Positions 46,981-56,365 of a DNA stretch of 64,000 nt are shown here, one piece after another. Origin of the DNA: Shewanella schlegeliana (lineage in GTDB: Bacteria > Pseudomonadota > Gammaproteobacteria > Enterobacterales > Shewanellaceae); NCBI RefSeq assembly GCF_016765635.1, contig NZ_JAESVD010000002.1, positions 124,001-188,000 of the forward strand, written 5' to 3'. The notes beneath the pieces were generated by a model. That model saw nothing but the letters and a program-made list of their open reading frames with translations. It was not told the origin of the DNA and searched no databases. Positions within the stretch are counted from its first letter, which is position 1. Each line of letters begins with the position of its first letter. The position numbers were made by a program, and so were the translations under genes.

Positions 46981-47293
46981 TACCAATCAGTATAAGAATT
47001 TGATCTACTCAGAGCGATTTTTGGCAAACTAATTCAAGGCGAATAGCTGCAATAATAGTTATTCCCTTATAAAGCTATTCAACGCAGAAGTAGGCAGCGA
47101 AAAACGCTCCAGAATGGCGAATTTTAGCGGGTCTGATGCTGTGTTAACGAGCTTAACCGTAAAACAACTATGCTCTTCACTCGTTGCAAACCACATGGAT
47201 GTGGTGAATGTCATTAATGCAGGAGCATTTAATGACCTTGCCTCAGACCCGCTAAACTCTCGCTGAGCGACTAAATGTTTATACTGATTGGTA
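46981..47293. mobile_element. 313-bp MITE-like element with terminal inverted repeats
   Basis: The ends TACCAATCAGTATAA (46981-46995) and TTATACTGATTGGTA (47279-47293) are perfect 15-base inverted repeats. Inside are a second inverted pair, TTTAGCGGGTCTGA (47123-47136) and TCAGACCCGCTAAA (47243-47256), and a small hairpin near 47210. No transposase is encoded. A shortened relative is at 28866. A short frame inside it is not a gene. Confidence 0.85.
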
Positions 47294-47421
47294 TAAAACC
47301 TCACTACAACGACTCAAGGTTTAGCTCATCTTTTGCGAGCAACATCAAACTTTACAAGCTGTTTTTATGGGATATTTTCTTGAACGTATCAATCTGTATC
47401 AAATATTGAATGAGGTCTTCT

Positions 47422-47547
47422 ATGGATTTTATAAGACATGTACCCGCGCTATTTTCAATGATAATGGGTATCGCCATTATCGAATGTGCAGTTATCATTT
47501 TTGGGCTTTGCATGAATCGACTGAAGGGATTATTCGGCGATATGTAA
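47422..47547 (+). CDS. 41-residue single-span membrane protein
   Basis: A short ORF starts with MDFIRHVPALFSM. One hydrophobic span follows (MIMGIAIIECAVIIFGLCM) and then a basic-amphipathic tail (NRLKGLFGDM). GAGG lies six bases before the ATG, and a strong terminator follows 33 bases after the stop. These points favour a real small protein over a longer overlapping frame at 47367 that lacks a ribosome site. No family is recognised. It lies just before the putrescine/GABA cluster but on the opposite strand. Confidence 0.6.
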   Translation: MDFIRHVPALFSMIMGIAIIECAVIIFGLCMNRLKGLFGDM

Positions 47548-47579
47548 CCCACTCCCCCATCGTACAGAGATAGCAATGA

Positions 47580-47604
47580 AAAAGGCCTGCAATGCAGGCC
47601 TTTT
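47580..47604. terminator. bidirectional terminator between the small ORF and gabT
   Basis: The stem AAAAGGCCTGC / GCAGGCCTTTT has a three-base loop and A and T runs. Confidence 0.85.
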
Positions 47605-47622
47605 GGGTAATTTATTAATTGC

Positions 47623-48900
47623 TTACACTGGTTTCAATACAACATCAAAGCTAGCACGAATGATCTCCAGTCCCTTGTCGACCAGCTCATCGGGCGCAGT
47701 AAGCGGCACAAGAATACGCAGCACGTTACCGTAAGTACCGCATGACAACAGAATAAGCCCTCTGTCTCGAGCCTCTTTAAGCATTTGCGCGCACAGCTCT
47801 GGTGCTGGTTTACCGTCTTGCGTTAGCTCAACCGCGATCATGGCGCCAAGGCCTCGAACATCAACGATCTGCTTATGCTTGGTCGCCATCGCTTGCAGCG
47901 ATTCTTTAAGCTTCATCCCAAGTGCATTGGCTCGCTGTAACAGATTTTCCTCTTCGAAGACCTCTATCACTGCCAGTGCAGCAGCACAAGCTAATGGACT
48001 CCCGCCATAGGTGCCACCCAAGCCACCTGCCCCAATTGAATCCATCACTTCGGCACGCCCGGTTATACCCGATAGTGGGAAACCACCAGCGATAGACTTG
48101 GCAAAGGTGGTGATATCTGCACTCACTTCCATCTGTTCCATAGCAAAGAAGGTACCTGTGCGTCCTGCGCCCGTCTGTACCTCATCGGCAATCAACATGA
48201 TGCCGTGCTTATCGCATAGCTGACGTAAACGCTGCATAAACTCGACAGAGGTATGGTAAAAACCGCCTTCACCCTGTACAGGCTCAATAATGATTGCCGC
48301 AATATCATCAGGCTCGGCATCGTTCTTAAAGATACGCTCAATTGATGTCATAGCATCATCATCACTCACGCCATGAAGCGCACAGGGGAACTCGGCTCTA
48401 AATACATTAGCCGACATCAAGCCCATACCTTTACTGTAAGGTGCAACTTTACCCGTTAAAGCCAATGCCGCCATAGTGCGACCGTGATAGCCTGAGGTAA
48501 AAGCGATAACACCGCTGCGCTTGGTGTGAGCACGCGCGACTTTAACCGCGTTTTCAACCGCCTCTGAGCCACTGGTAAACAGCGCAGTCTTCTTTGCAAA
48601 GTCACCCGGTACAAGCTGATTCAACTTCTCACATACTTGAATGTAATTCTCATAGCCCAGCACCATAAAGCAAGTGTGGGAAAACAGCTCGAGTTGCTCC
48701 GCAACCGCCGCTTTAACTTTATCGTGCAGGTGGCCAGTATTGAGCACCGCAATACCACCAGCAAAATCGATAAACTCACGCCCCTCCACATCCCACACAG
48801 TGGCGTTTTCGGCGTGCTGAGTGTAGATAGGATGAATTTGACCTACACCATTAGCGACCGCGGCCTGACGGCGCACCATAAGTGACTCATTAGTTGTCAT
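47623..48900 (-). CDS. gabT: 4-aminobutyrate aminotransferase
   Basis: PLP enzyme that moves the amino group of GABA to 2-oxoglutarate, giving succinate semialdehyde. The 425 residues include VWDVEGREFIDFAGGIAVLNTGH, LFTSGSEAVENAVKVARAHT, FTSGYHGRTMAALALTGKV, IIIEPVQGEGGFY, LIADEVQTGAGRTGTFFAMEQ and the PLP lysine in TTFAKSIAGGFPLSG. It could equally be called puuE by role. It lies 47 bases after gabD on the same strand and uses the GABA released by PuuD. Confidence 0.93.
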   Translation of the reverse strand: MTTNESLMVRRQAAVANGVGQIHPIYTQHAENATVWDVEGREFIDFAGGIAVLNTGHLHDKVKAAVAEQLELFSHTCFMVLGYENYIQVCEKLNQLVPGDFAKKTALFTSGSEAVENAVKVARAHTKRSGVIAFTSGYHGRTMAALALTGKVAPYSKGMGLMSANVFRAEFPCALHGVSDDDAMTSIERIFKNDAEPDDIAAIIIEPVQGEGGFYHTSVEFMQRLRQLCDKHGIMLIADEVQTGAGRTGTFFAMEQMEVSADITTFAKSIAGGFPLSGITGRAEVMDSIGAGGLGGTYGGSPLACAAALAVIEVFEEENLLQRANALGMKLKESLQAMATKHKQIVDVRGLGAMIAVELTQDGKPAPELCAQMLKEARDRGLILLSCGTYGNVLRILVPLTAPDELVDKGLEIIRASFDVVLKPV

Positions 48901-48947
48901 AACGATTTCCTTTTAACAGACATACTGATGAACTTAATCTTCAAGTA

Positions 48948-50396
48948 TTAAACTGACATGCAGATGTACTTCATCTCCAAGTACTCTTCGATACCAAACT
49001 TAGAGCCTTCACGGCCCAGCCCCGATGCTTTAATCCCACCAAACGGCGCAACCTCAGTGGAAATAAGGCCGGTGTTAACCCCAACCATGCCATATTCCAG
49101 CGCTTCAGATACTTTCCACACCAGTGAAATATCACGGCCATAAAAATAAGCCGCTAAACCAAACTCAGTGTCATTGGCCTGCTCAATCACATCATCAACA
49201 TCAGAGAACTTAAATAGCGGTGCCAAAGGTCCAAAGGTTTCCTCTTTGGCGACTAACATGCTCTTATTGACCTGGGTAATAATCGTTGGCTCAAAGAAAT
49301 TCCCGCCTAAGCTTGCCAACTTACCACCAGCGATAAGCGATGCTCCCTTCGATAGAGCATCATCCAGATGCCTTTGTACTTTAGCCACAGCATCACTGTT
49401 TATTAGCGGCCCCGTTGTCACGCCAGCTTCGGTGCCAACTCCCACCTTGAGCTTAGCAACGGCAACAGCGAGCTTCTCGGCAAACTCATCGTATACACCG
49501 TCTTGGACATAGATACGGTTGGCACAAACACAGGTCTGTCCGGCATTGCGGTATTTAGCAATCATCGCCCCTTCAACCGCCGCATCGATATCGGCATCGT
49601 TAAACACGATAAAGGGCGCATTTCCGCCTAGCTCCAGTGACATCTTCTTAAGTGTCGGCGCACACTGCTGCATCAACTTAATGCCCACGGGAGTTGAGCC
49701 TGTGAAAGAGAGTTTGCGAACCACAGGGTTACTACAAAGCTCGTTGCCGATGGCGATCGCATCGCCAGTGACGACACTAAATACACCTGCAGGAATACCC
49801 GCACGCTCAGCAAGCTCTGCCAATGCCAATGCGGTAAAAGGGGTTTGCGGTGCAGGCTTAACGACCATGGTACAGCCTGCCGCCAATGCTGGAGCGGCTT
49901 TACGGGTAATCATCGCCGCAGGGAAGTTCCAAGGCGTAATCGCAGCAGTCACGCCAACACTTTGTTTAATCACCATCAAGCGTTTATCGCCCTGATGGCC
50001 AGGGATGGTATCGCCATAGATACGCTTCGCTTCCTCGGCGAACCATTCAATAAATGACGCCGCATAGGCCACTTCACCTTTAGCCTCGGCTAAGGGTTTC
50101 CCCTGCTCCGTGGTCATCATCAGCGCAAGATCGTCTTGATGCTCAAGTAGTAACTCAAACCAGCGATTTAGCTTGGCGCCACGCTCTTTTGCGGTTAATG
50201 CACGCCAAGCAGGGAGTGCTTTTTCAGCTGCGGTTATCGCAGCTTTGGTTTCTATCGTGCCCATCACGGGTACACTACCAATCACGTTATGGGTGGCAGG
50301 GTCGGCTATCTCAACCTTCTCACCACTTATGGCTTCAAGCCACTGACCATCGATATAGCATTGCTGGCGTAATAAGCTCATATCATTTAACTGCAC
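48948..50396 (-). CDS. gabD: succinate-semialdehyde dehydrogenase (NADP+)
   Basis: Aldehyde dehydrogenase of 482 residues that oxidises succinate semialdehyde to succinate. It tracks E. coli GabD along its length: ALPAWRALTAKERGAKLNRWFELL, AYAASFIEWFAEEAKRIYGDTIPGH, AAITPWNFPAAMITRK, FTGSTPVGIKLM, KKMSLELGGNAPFIVF with the catalytic Glu, and NAGQTCVCANRIYVQ with the catalytic Cys. The end, APFGGIKASGLGREGSKFGIEEYLEMKYICM, also matches. It does not resemble PuuC. It precedes gabT. Confidence 0.93.
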   Translation of the reverse strand: MQLNDMSLLRQQCYIDGQWLEAISGEKVEIADPATHNVIGSVPVMGTIETKAAITAAEKALPAWRALTAKERGAKLNRWFELLLEHQDDLALMMTTEQGKPLAEAKGEVAYAASFIEWFAEEAKRIYGDTIPGHQGDKRLMVIKQSVGVTAAITPWNFPAAMITRKAAPALAAGCTMVVKPAPQTPFTALALAELAERAGIPAGVFSVVTGDAIAIGNELCSNPVVRKLSFTGSTPVGIKLMQQCAPTLKKMSLELGGNAPFIVFNDADIDAAVEGAMIAKYRNAGQTCVCANRIYVQDGVYDEFAEKLAVAVAKLKVGVGTEAGVTTGPLINSDAVAKVQRHLDDALSKGASLIAGGKLASLGGNFFEPTIITQVNKSMLVAKEETFGPLAPLFKFSDVDDVIEQANDTEFGLAAYFYGRDISLVWKVSEALEYGMVGVNTGLISTEVAPFGGIKASGLGREGSKFGIEEYLEMKYICMSV

Positions 50397-50493
50397 GGGT
50401 TACTCCTTAATTTGCTTTGACGCTTTTTAGCCGAGTGACTAATTGGCTTCGACTCCCTAAAGTCGAATTGAGTTCATCATTAACGATATAAAT

Positions 50494-51816
50494 TTATACC
50501 CCTAACTTGTCACGCATAGTGTAGTACCAAGCACCAATTGCGCTAAAGGGTACCTTGAACATATGACCGCCTGGGAATGGATAGTGTGGCAAGCCCGCGA
50601 AGGCATCAAATCGAGTCGCTTGACCGTTTATCGCCTCAGCTAAGATCTTACCCGCTAAATGAGTATAGGTAACACCATGACCACTACAGCCTTGCGAATA
50701 ATAGATATTGCTACCAATGCGCCCCACCTGTGGTAAACGAGACAAAGTCAGCAGAAAGTTGCCGGTCCAGGTGTAATCAATCTTCACACCTTTTAGCTGC
50801 GGGAAAGTCTTAAGCATCTTGGGGCCGATAATCGACTTAATGTCCGCAGGATCCCTTGCACCATACACCACACCGCCGCCATAAATAAGTCGGTTATCAC
50901 CGGATAGGCGGAAGTAATCGAGTAGGTAGTTACAATCTTCGACGCAGTAGTTTTGTGGCAATAAGCTTTTAGCCAGCTCTTCACCCAAAGGTTCAGTGGT
51001 GATCACCTGAGTACCACAGGGCATGGATTTGGCTTGTAGTTTAGGCATCAAACCGCCAAGATAAGCATTGCCCGCCACCACCACGAACTTAGACTTAACG
51101 CTACCATGGCTGGTGTGTACTACAGGATTCTCACCCTCTTCGACCTTAATCACTGCCGAGCCTTCAAATATCTGGCCGCCTAACGATTCAACCGCTTGTG
51201 CCTCACCCAATGCCAAATTGAGTGGATGAATATGACCGCCACTGGTATCTAGCAAACCACCAACATATGACTCGGTATCGACCACCTTACGAATATCATT
51301 TTTATCTAACAGCTCAAGGTGATTCATATGACCATGCTTTTCCCACAGCGCTTTTTGTGCTTGCAGGTGGCCCATCTGTTTATCGTTTAGCGCCGCAAAT
51401 ACGCCGCCATCTTGCAGATCGCAGTCAATATTGTACTTGTTAATACGCTCTTTAATGATGCGAGCGCCCTCAAAGGCCATCTCACCAAACAACTTACCCG
51501 CTTGTTTGCCGACGGTTTTCTCGATTGAGTCGATATCACGGCTAAAGCTATTAACTATCTGGCCACCATTGCGCCCCGATGCCCCCCAGCCGATACGCGC
51601 CGCCTCGAGTACAGTTACCTTGTATCCCATCTCAAGTAGGTGCAAGGCGGTCGACAATCCAGTGTAGCCTGCGCCAATAATACAAATATCGGTCTCGATA
51701 TTATCTTGTAGCATCGGACGCTCGGTCTTATCGTTGGCTGATGCCGCATAATATGAATCTGCATGGGGTGTAGTAATCATGGTTTCCGCCTGTCTTTCAT
51801 TGATTATTATTGACAT
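50494..51816 (-). CDS. puuB: gamma-glutamylputrescine oxidoreductase, first copy
   Basis: FAD amine oxidase of 440 residues that oxidises gamma-glutamylputrescine to the aldehyde. The FAD-binding start is ETDICIIGAGYTGLSTALHLLEMGYKVTVLEAARIGWGASGRNGGQ. It has GLLDTSGGHIHPLNLALGEA and a C-terminal IYYSQGCSGHGVTYTHLAGKILAEAI. The ATG has AAGGA eight bases upstream; an ATG 12 codons later is weaker. It follows potI and precedes gabD. A second copy is at 59771 and is clearly diverged. Confidence 0.9.
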   Translation of the reverse strand: MSIIINERQAETMITTPHADSYYAASANDKTERPMLQDNIETDICIIGAGYTGLSTALHLLEMGYKVTVLEAARIGWGASGRNGGQIVNSFSRDIDSIEKTVGKQAGKLFGEMAFEGARIIKERINKYNIDCDLQDGGVFAALNDKQMGHLQAQKALWEKHGHMNHLELLDKNDIRKVVDTESYVGGLLDTSGGHIHPLNLALGEAQAVESLGGQIFEGSAVIKVEEGENPVVHTSHGSVKSKFVVVAGNAYLGGLMPKLQAKSMPCGTQVITTEPLGEELAKSLLPQNYCVEDCNYLLDYFRLSGDNRLIYGGGVVYGARDPADIKSIIGPKMLKTFPQLKGVKIDYTWTGNFLLTLSRLPQVGRIGSNIYYSQGCSGHGVTYTHLAGKILAEAINGQATRFDAFAGLPHYPFPGGHMFKVPFSAIGAWYYTMRDKLGV

Positions 51817-51973
51817 AACTTCTGTCCTTTTATTCTTTGCTTTTACGCTGCGAATTTGTTGTTCTCGATAGCAGAGCTATTTTGGCTCTCTATCCTTTAA
51901 TAGCCCCAATTTTTAATAAATAGGTCTTTGGTAAATGGGTCTTCAACGAGTATGGGGCGTTGATATAACTGAC

Positions 51974-52007
51974 GGGGATAAAGGCTGGTAATACAAGCCT
52001 TATCCCC
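51974..52007 (-). promoter_or_regulatory. hairpin between potI and puuB
   Basis: GGGGATAAAGGCT and AGCCTTATCCCC form a stem with one bulged A and a nine-base loop. No T run follows on the minus strand, so it may be a stabiliser or weak terminator at the end of the pot operon. Confidence 0.5.
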
Positions 52008-52024
52008 TAATGAAACCGATAACG

Positions 52025-52840
52025 TTAAGCGGAGCTAGAACGCTGCTTAATATCCGCACGACGTGCGAAGTACCAAGAGATAAATGCGATGAGTGACACG
52101 ATGAGAATGATCAAGGTCGCCAACGCATTGATCTTAGGCGAGACCCCCATACGTACCGATGAAAACACCACCATAGGCAGGGTTGTTGCCCCTGGGCCAG
52201 AGGCAAAACTGGCAATCACTAAGTCATCAAGAGATAAGCTAAACGACAGTAACCAGCCTGCGACTAACGCAGGTGAGATCATCGGCACAGTAATCGCGAA
52301 GAAGGTTTTAAATGGTGTTGCCCCTAAGTCTTGAGCGGCCTCCTCTACCGAGCGATCAATCTCTCGCAAACGAGAAGAGACCACCACGGCAACATAAGCC
52401 GCACAAAATGTCGAATGAGCAATCCAAACGGTCAACATGCCACGTTCTGCTGGCCAGCCTAAGAGATCTGCCATATGCACAAACAAGAGCAACAGAGAAA
52501 GACCGGTGATCACCTCTGGCATCACCAAAGGCGCAGTGATCATGTTCGACAGGGTTAACTTACCCCAACCACGAGCAAATCGCGTCATCACAAAGGCTGC
52601 CATCGTGCCTAAAATAACCGCCATGGTGGAGGCGTAAAAGGCCACCTGTAAACTGGTCCAAACCGCATCGAGGATCTGTTGATCACGAAACAGTTCTCCG
52701 TACCATTTAGTCGAAAATCCAGCCCATACGGTAACCAGCTTAGACTCATTAAATGAGTAGATCACCAAGATAAACATTGGCGCATACAGGAAAAACATAC
52801 CCGCCCAAAGCATAACGGTAGAGAAATTTAACTTCTTCAT
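52025..52840 (-). CDS. potI: putrescine ABC transporter permease PotI
   Basis: Inner-membrane permease of 271 residues from the chosen start MKKLNFSTVMLWAGMFFLYAPMFILVIYSFNES. That ATG has GGAG eight bases before it and overlaps the potH stop (ATGA). The open frame extends 34 residues further, but that part is not membrane protein. The ABC-coupling EAA loop is seen as REIDRSVEEAAQDLGATPFKTFFAITVPMISPALVAG. It pairs with PotH. Confidence 0.93.
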   Translation of the reverse strand: MKKLNFSTVMLWAGMFFLYAPMFILVIYSFNESKLVTVWAGFSTKWYGELFRDQQILDAVWTSLQVAFYASTMAVILGTMAAFVMTRFARGWGKLTLSNMITAPLVMPEVITGLSLLLLFVHMADLLGWPAERGMLTVWIAHSTFCAAYVAVVVSSRLREIDRSVEEAAQDLGATPFKTFFAITVPMISPALVAGWLLSFSLSLDDLVIASFASGPGATTLPMVVFSSVRMGVSPKINALATLIILIVSLIAFISWYFARRADIKQRSSSA

Positions 52841-53742
52841 GCTGTCTTCTCCATCTCTTTGGCTTGATAGCGGTGGAATAGGGTGATCGGGATGATGAGT
52901 AGCCCTAACATCACTATCGCAAGCGCCGAAGCCACAGGCCAATCGCGGTTATTAAAGAACTCCTGCCATAGCACCTTACCTATCATCAGTGAATCTGGGC
53001 CACCGAGTAGCTCAGGGATCACAAACTCACCCACCACAGGAATAAACACCAGCATGGAACCTGCAATTACGCCGCCTTTTGATAAAGGAAGCGTGACCTT
53101 CCAAAACGTATTTAAGCTGCGAGAACCGAGATCCGCAGCCGCTTCTAGCAAGCTACCATCGAGCTGTGACAAGTTTGCGTAAAGCGGCAAAATCATAAAC
53201 GGCAAATAACTGTAGATGATGCCGATATAGACCGCGGTATTGGTATTTAAGATCTGCAGAGGCTCTGAAACTATCCCTGTCCACATCAGCAAATTATTAA
53301 TCACACCATTGTTGCTCAATATCCCCATCCAGGCGTAGACCCTAATTAGAAATGAGGTCCAAGAGGGCAGCATCACCAACAGGATTAACATGGTTTGATT
53401 ACGCTTAGGGGCACGAGCAATGGCGTAGGCCATCGGATAACCTATGAGCAAGCAACCTATAGTTGAGATGGTCGCCATCTTAAGCGAGCCCAAATAAGCG
53501 TTGTAGTACAAGGAGTCATCGAGAATGAGCAGATAGTTACCCAGGTTCATCATGATCTGCAGCGATTCTTCGGCATACTGGAACAGCGGCTCGTAAGGCG
53601 GTATCGAGATGATGGGTGTTGAAAAACTGATCTTTAGTACAATTGCGAAAGGAAGTGCGAAGAACATCAGTAGCCAAAAGTACGGGACGCCGATGGTCCA
53701 GCATTGACCTTTGGGTAATCGAAATTTTAACGGCTTTTTCAT
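52837..53742 (-). CDS. potH: putrescine ABC transporter permease PotH
   Basis: Inner-membrane permease of 301 residues. Six spans are visible from IGVPYFWLLMFFALPFAIVLKISF onward. The EAA-type loop is LDGSLLEAAADLGSRSLNTFWKVTLPLSKGGVIAGSMLVFIPVVGEFVIPELLGGPDS. It overlaps potI by four bases and follows potG by ten, so potGHI are one unit. Confidence 0.94.
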   Translation of the reverse strand: MKKPLKFRLPKGQCWTIGVPYFWLLMFFALPFAIVLKISFSTPIISIPPYEPLFQYAEESLQIMMNLGNYLLILDDSLYYNAYLGSLKMATISTIGCLLIGYPMAYAIARAPKRNQTMLILLVMLPSWTSFLIRVYAWMGILSNNGVINNLLMWTGIVSEPLQILNTNTAVYIGIIYSYLPFMILPLYANLSQLDGSLLEAAADLGSRSLNTFWKVTLPLSKGGVIAGSMLVFIPVVGEFVIPELLGGPDSLMIGKVLWQEFFNNRDWPVASALAIVMLGLLIIPITLFHRYQAKEMEKTA

Positions 53743-53752
53743 GGTCGTATCC

Positions 53753-54889
53753 TTATGATCTAAGGACCACTCCGCTGGTGGCCTCCCAGCTAATGAAAAC
53801 CGCTTCTTCCCACGTGGGAGGATCTGAACGACGTTCCCGGTTAGTCATGATGGTTTGAATAAGCTGTTTGTTAGGTAGACGAATGTAATACACTGAAATA
53901 CCACCAAGGTAAGCGATATCCTCCACCACGCCACTTGACCAGTTATAGTCGCCTTGAGGCTGCTCACGGGTAATGCGAGTCTTCTCTGGGCGTACCGCAA
54001 CCCATACACACTTATCCTCGACACTCGTAGAAACACCATGATCGATAAACAGCTTCTGGCTTAAGCCTTGGCTTTCGATAATAACGTGGTCGGCTCTATC
54101 TTTGACAATTTCACCTTCGAACAGGTTTACGCTGCCAATAAACTCGGCCACCATGCGACTGCTCGGGCTTTCATAAATATCTGTTGGCGATCCCGTCTGT
54201 GCAATCCAGCCATCATTCATGATCGAAATACGCGCCGCCATGGTCATCGCTTCCTCTTGATCATGGGTCACCATCACGCAAGTTACGCCAACGGCTTCAA
54301 GAATATCGACCACCTCAAGTTGCATCTGGGTACGTAACTTTTTATCTAGCGCCCCCATTGGCTCATCAAGAAGCAATAACTTTGGACGCTTAGCAAGAGA
54401 GCGGGCTAAGGCAACACGTTGACGCTGGCCGCCCGAGAGCTGGTTAGGCTTACGTTTTGCGTAGCTTTCCATATGCACTAGCTTCAACATCTCCTGCACG
54501 CGGGACTCAATTTCAGCTTTAGGTAACTTGTCCTGCTTTAGGCCGAAGGCTATATTCTGCGCCACGGTCATATGGGGAAACAGAGCATAAGACTGGAACA
54601 TCATATTAATAGGGCGTTCGTGAGGTGGCATATCGGTAATGTCTTCACCGTCTAGAAAAATGCGCCCTTCTGATGGTTTTTCAAATCCTGCAAGCATACG
54701 TAGCAAGGTCGACTTCCCCGAGCCTGACCCGCCTAGTAATGCAAAAATCTCCCCTTTTTTGATATTAAGCGTGACATCATCTACTGCACGCACTTCATCG
54801 AATAGCTTACTCACTCTGTCTATCTGAAGTAGCACTTCGCCCTGCGTCTTTTTAATCGAGTTATTGGTGACGTCTAAGGTACTAGCCAT
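53753..54889 (-). CDS. potG: putrescine ABC transporter ATPase PotG
   Basis: ATPase subunit of 378 residues from the ATG giving MASTLDVTNN, which has GGAGAAG directly upstream; the frame is open 15 residues further back. Walker A is LGGSGSGKSTLLRMLAGFE, the signature is LSGGQRQRVALARSLA, Walker B is LLLLDEPMGALD and the switch His is in VTHDQEEAM. A C-terminal TOBE domain follows (VWVAVRPEKTRI). It powers PotHI for uptake of putrescine. Confidence 0.94.
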   Translation of the reverse strand: MASTLDVTNNSIKKTQGEVLLQIDRVSKLFDEVRAVDDVTLNIKKGEIFALLGGSGSGKSTLLRMLAGFEKPSEGRIFLDGEDITDMPPHERPINMMFQSYALFPHMTVAQNIAFGLKQDKLPKAEIESRVQEMLKLVHMESYAKRKPNQLSGGQRQRVALARSLAKRPKLLLLDEPMGALDKKLRTQMQLEVVDILEAVGVTCVMVTHDQEEAMTMAARISIMNDGWIAQTGSPTDIYESPSSRMVAEFIGSVNLFEGEIVKDRADHVIIESQGLSQKLFIDHGVSTSVEDKCVWVAVRPEKTRITREQPQGDYNWSSGVVEDIAYLGGISVYYIRLPNKQLIQTIMTNRERRSDPPTWEEAVFISWEATSGVVLRS

Positions 54890-54973
54890 ATTACTTCTCC
54901 AACTAAGGGCGATAATCAATGCCCTTTGTTTCAATTTATTTATTACTTACTGTGTCAAAATTAGCTGTTGATC

Positions 54974-54999
54974 AAAAAGGGCAAGGCTATGCCTTGCCC
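54974..54999 (-). terminator. attenuating terminator between potF and potG
   Basis: On the minus strand GGGCAAGGC and GCCTTGCCC form a perfect nine-base stem with a three-base loop, followed by TTTTTGAT. It lies between the binding-protein gene and the permease/ATPase genes. This would keep PotF in excess, as is usual for ABC importers. Confidence 0.75.
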
Positions 55000-55007
55000 A
55001 TATTTGC

Positions 55008-56120
<1,113 letters not shown>

Positions 56121-56258
56121 TTAGCGTAGCAGCAGGAAATCCGCCTCTGCTGTCCATTCATTGTGCTGCCGATATACCGGCTTTAGTTCTTATTTTTCAC
56201 CAATGCTACACCCGAAAAACCGCATCGGCAGTGTGGTACTGCTTTACAGCTTTCATAT

Positions 56259-56284
56259 AGATAGCACTCTTAAAAATGCTATCT
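56259..56284. promoter_or_regulatory. inverted repeat upstream of potF
   Basis: AGATAGCA and TGCTATCT form a perfect eight-base inverted repeat with a ten-base spacer. It lies about 150 bases before potF, in the gap after puuA. It may be an operator or a weak terminator of puuA. Confidence 0.35.
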
Positions 56285-56365
56285 GTATGAATAACTCCTT
56301 TTACATCTTGCAATCACTTTCGACTGCAGCGACACGTCCCCAAAACGCCTCGCTGCAATGTTTAT

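Noticed and set aside
47059..47304. 81-residue frame on the minus strand in the MITE-like element
   Set aside because: It spans the internal inverted repeats and one terminal repeat of a non-coding element and has no transposase features.
47367..47573. 68-residue frame overlapping the 41-residue ORF
   Set aside because: No ribosome site precedes it, while the shorter frame has a good one and a membrane span.
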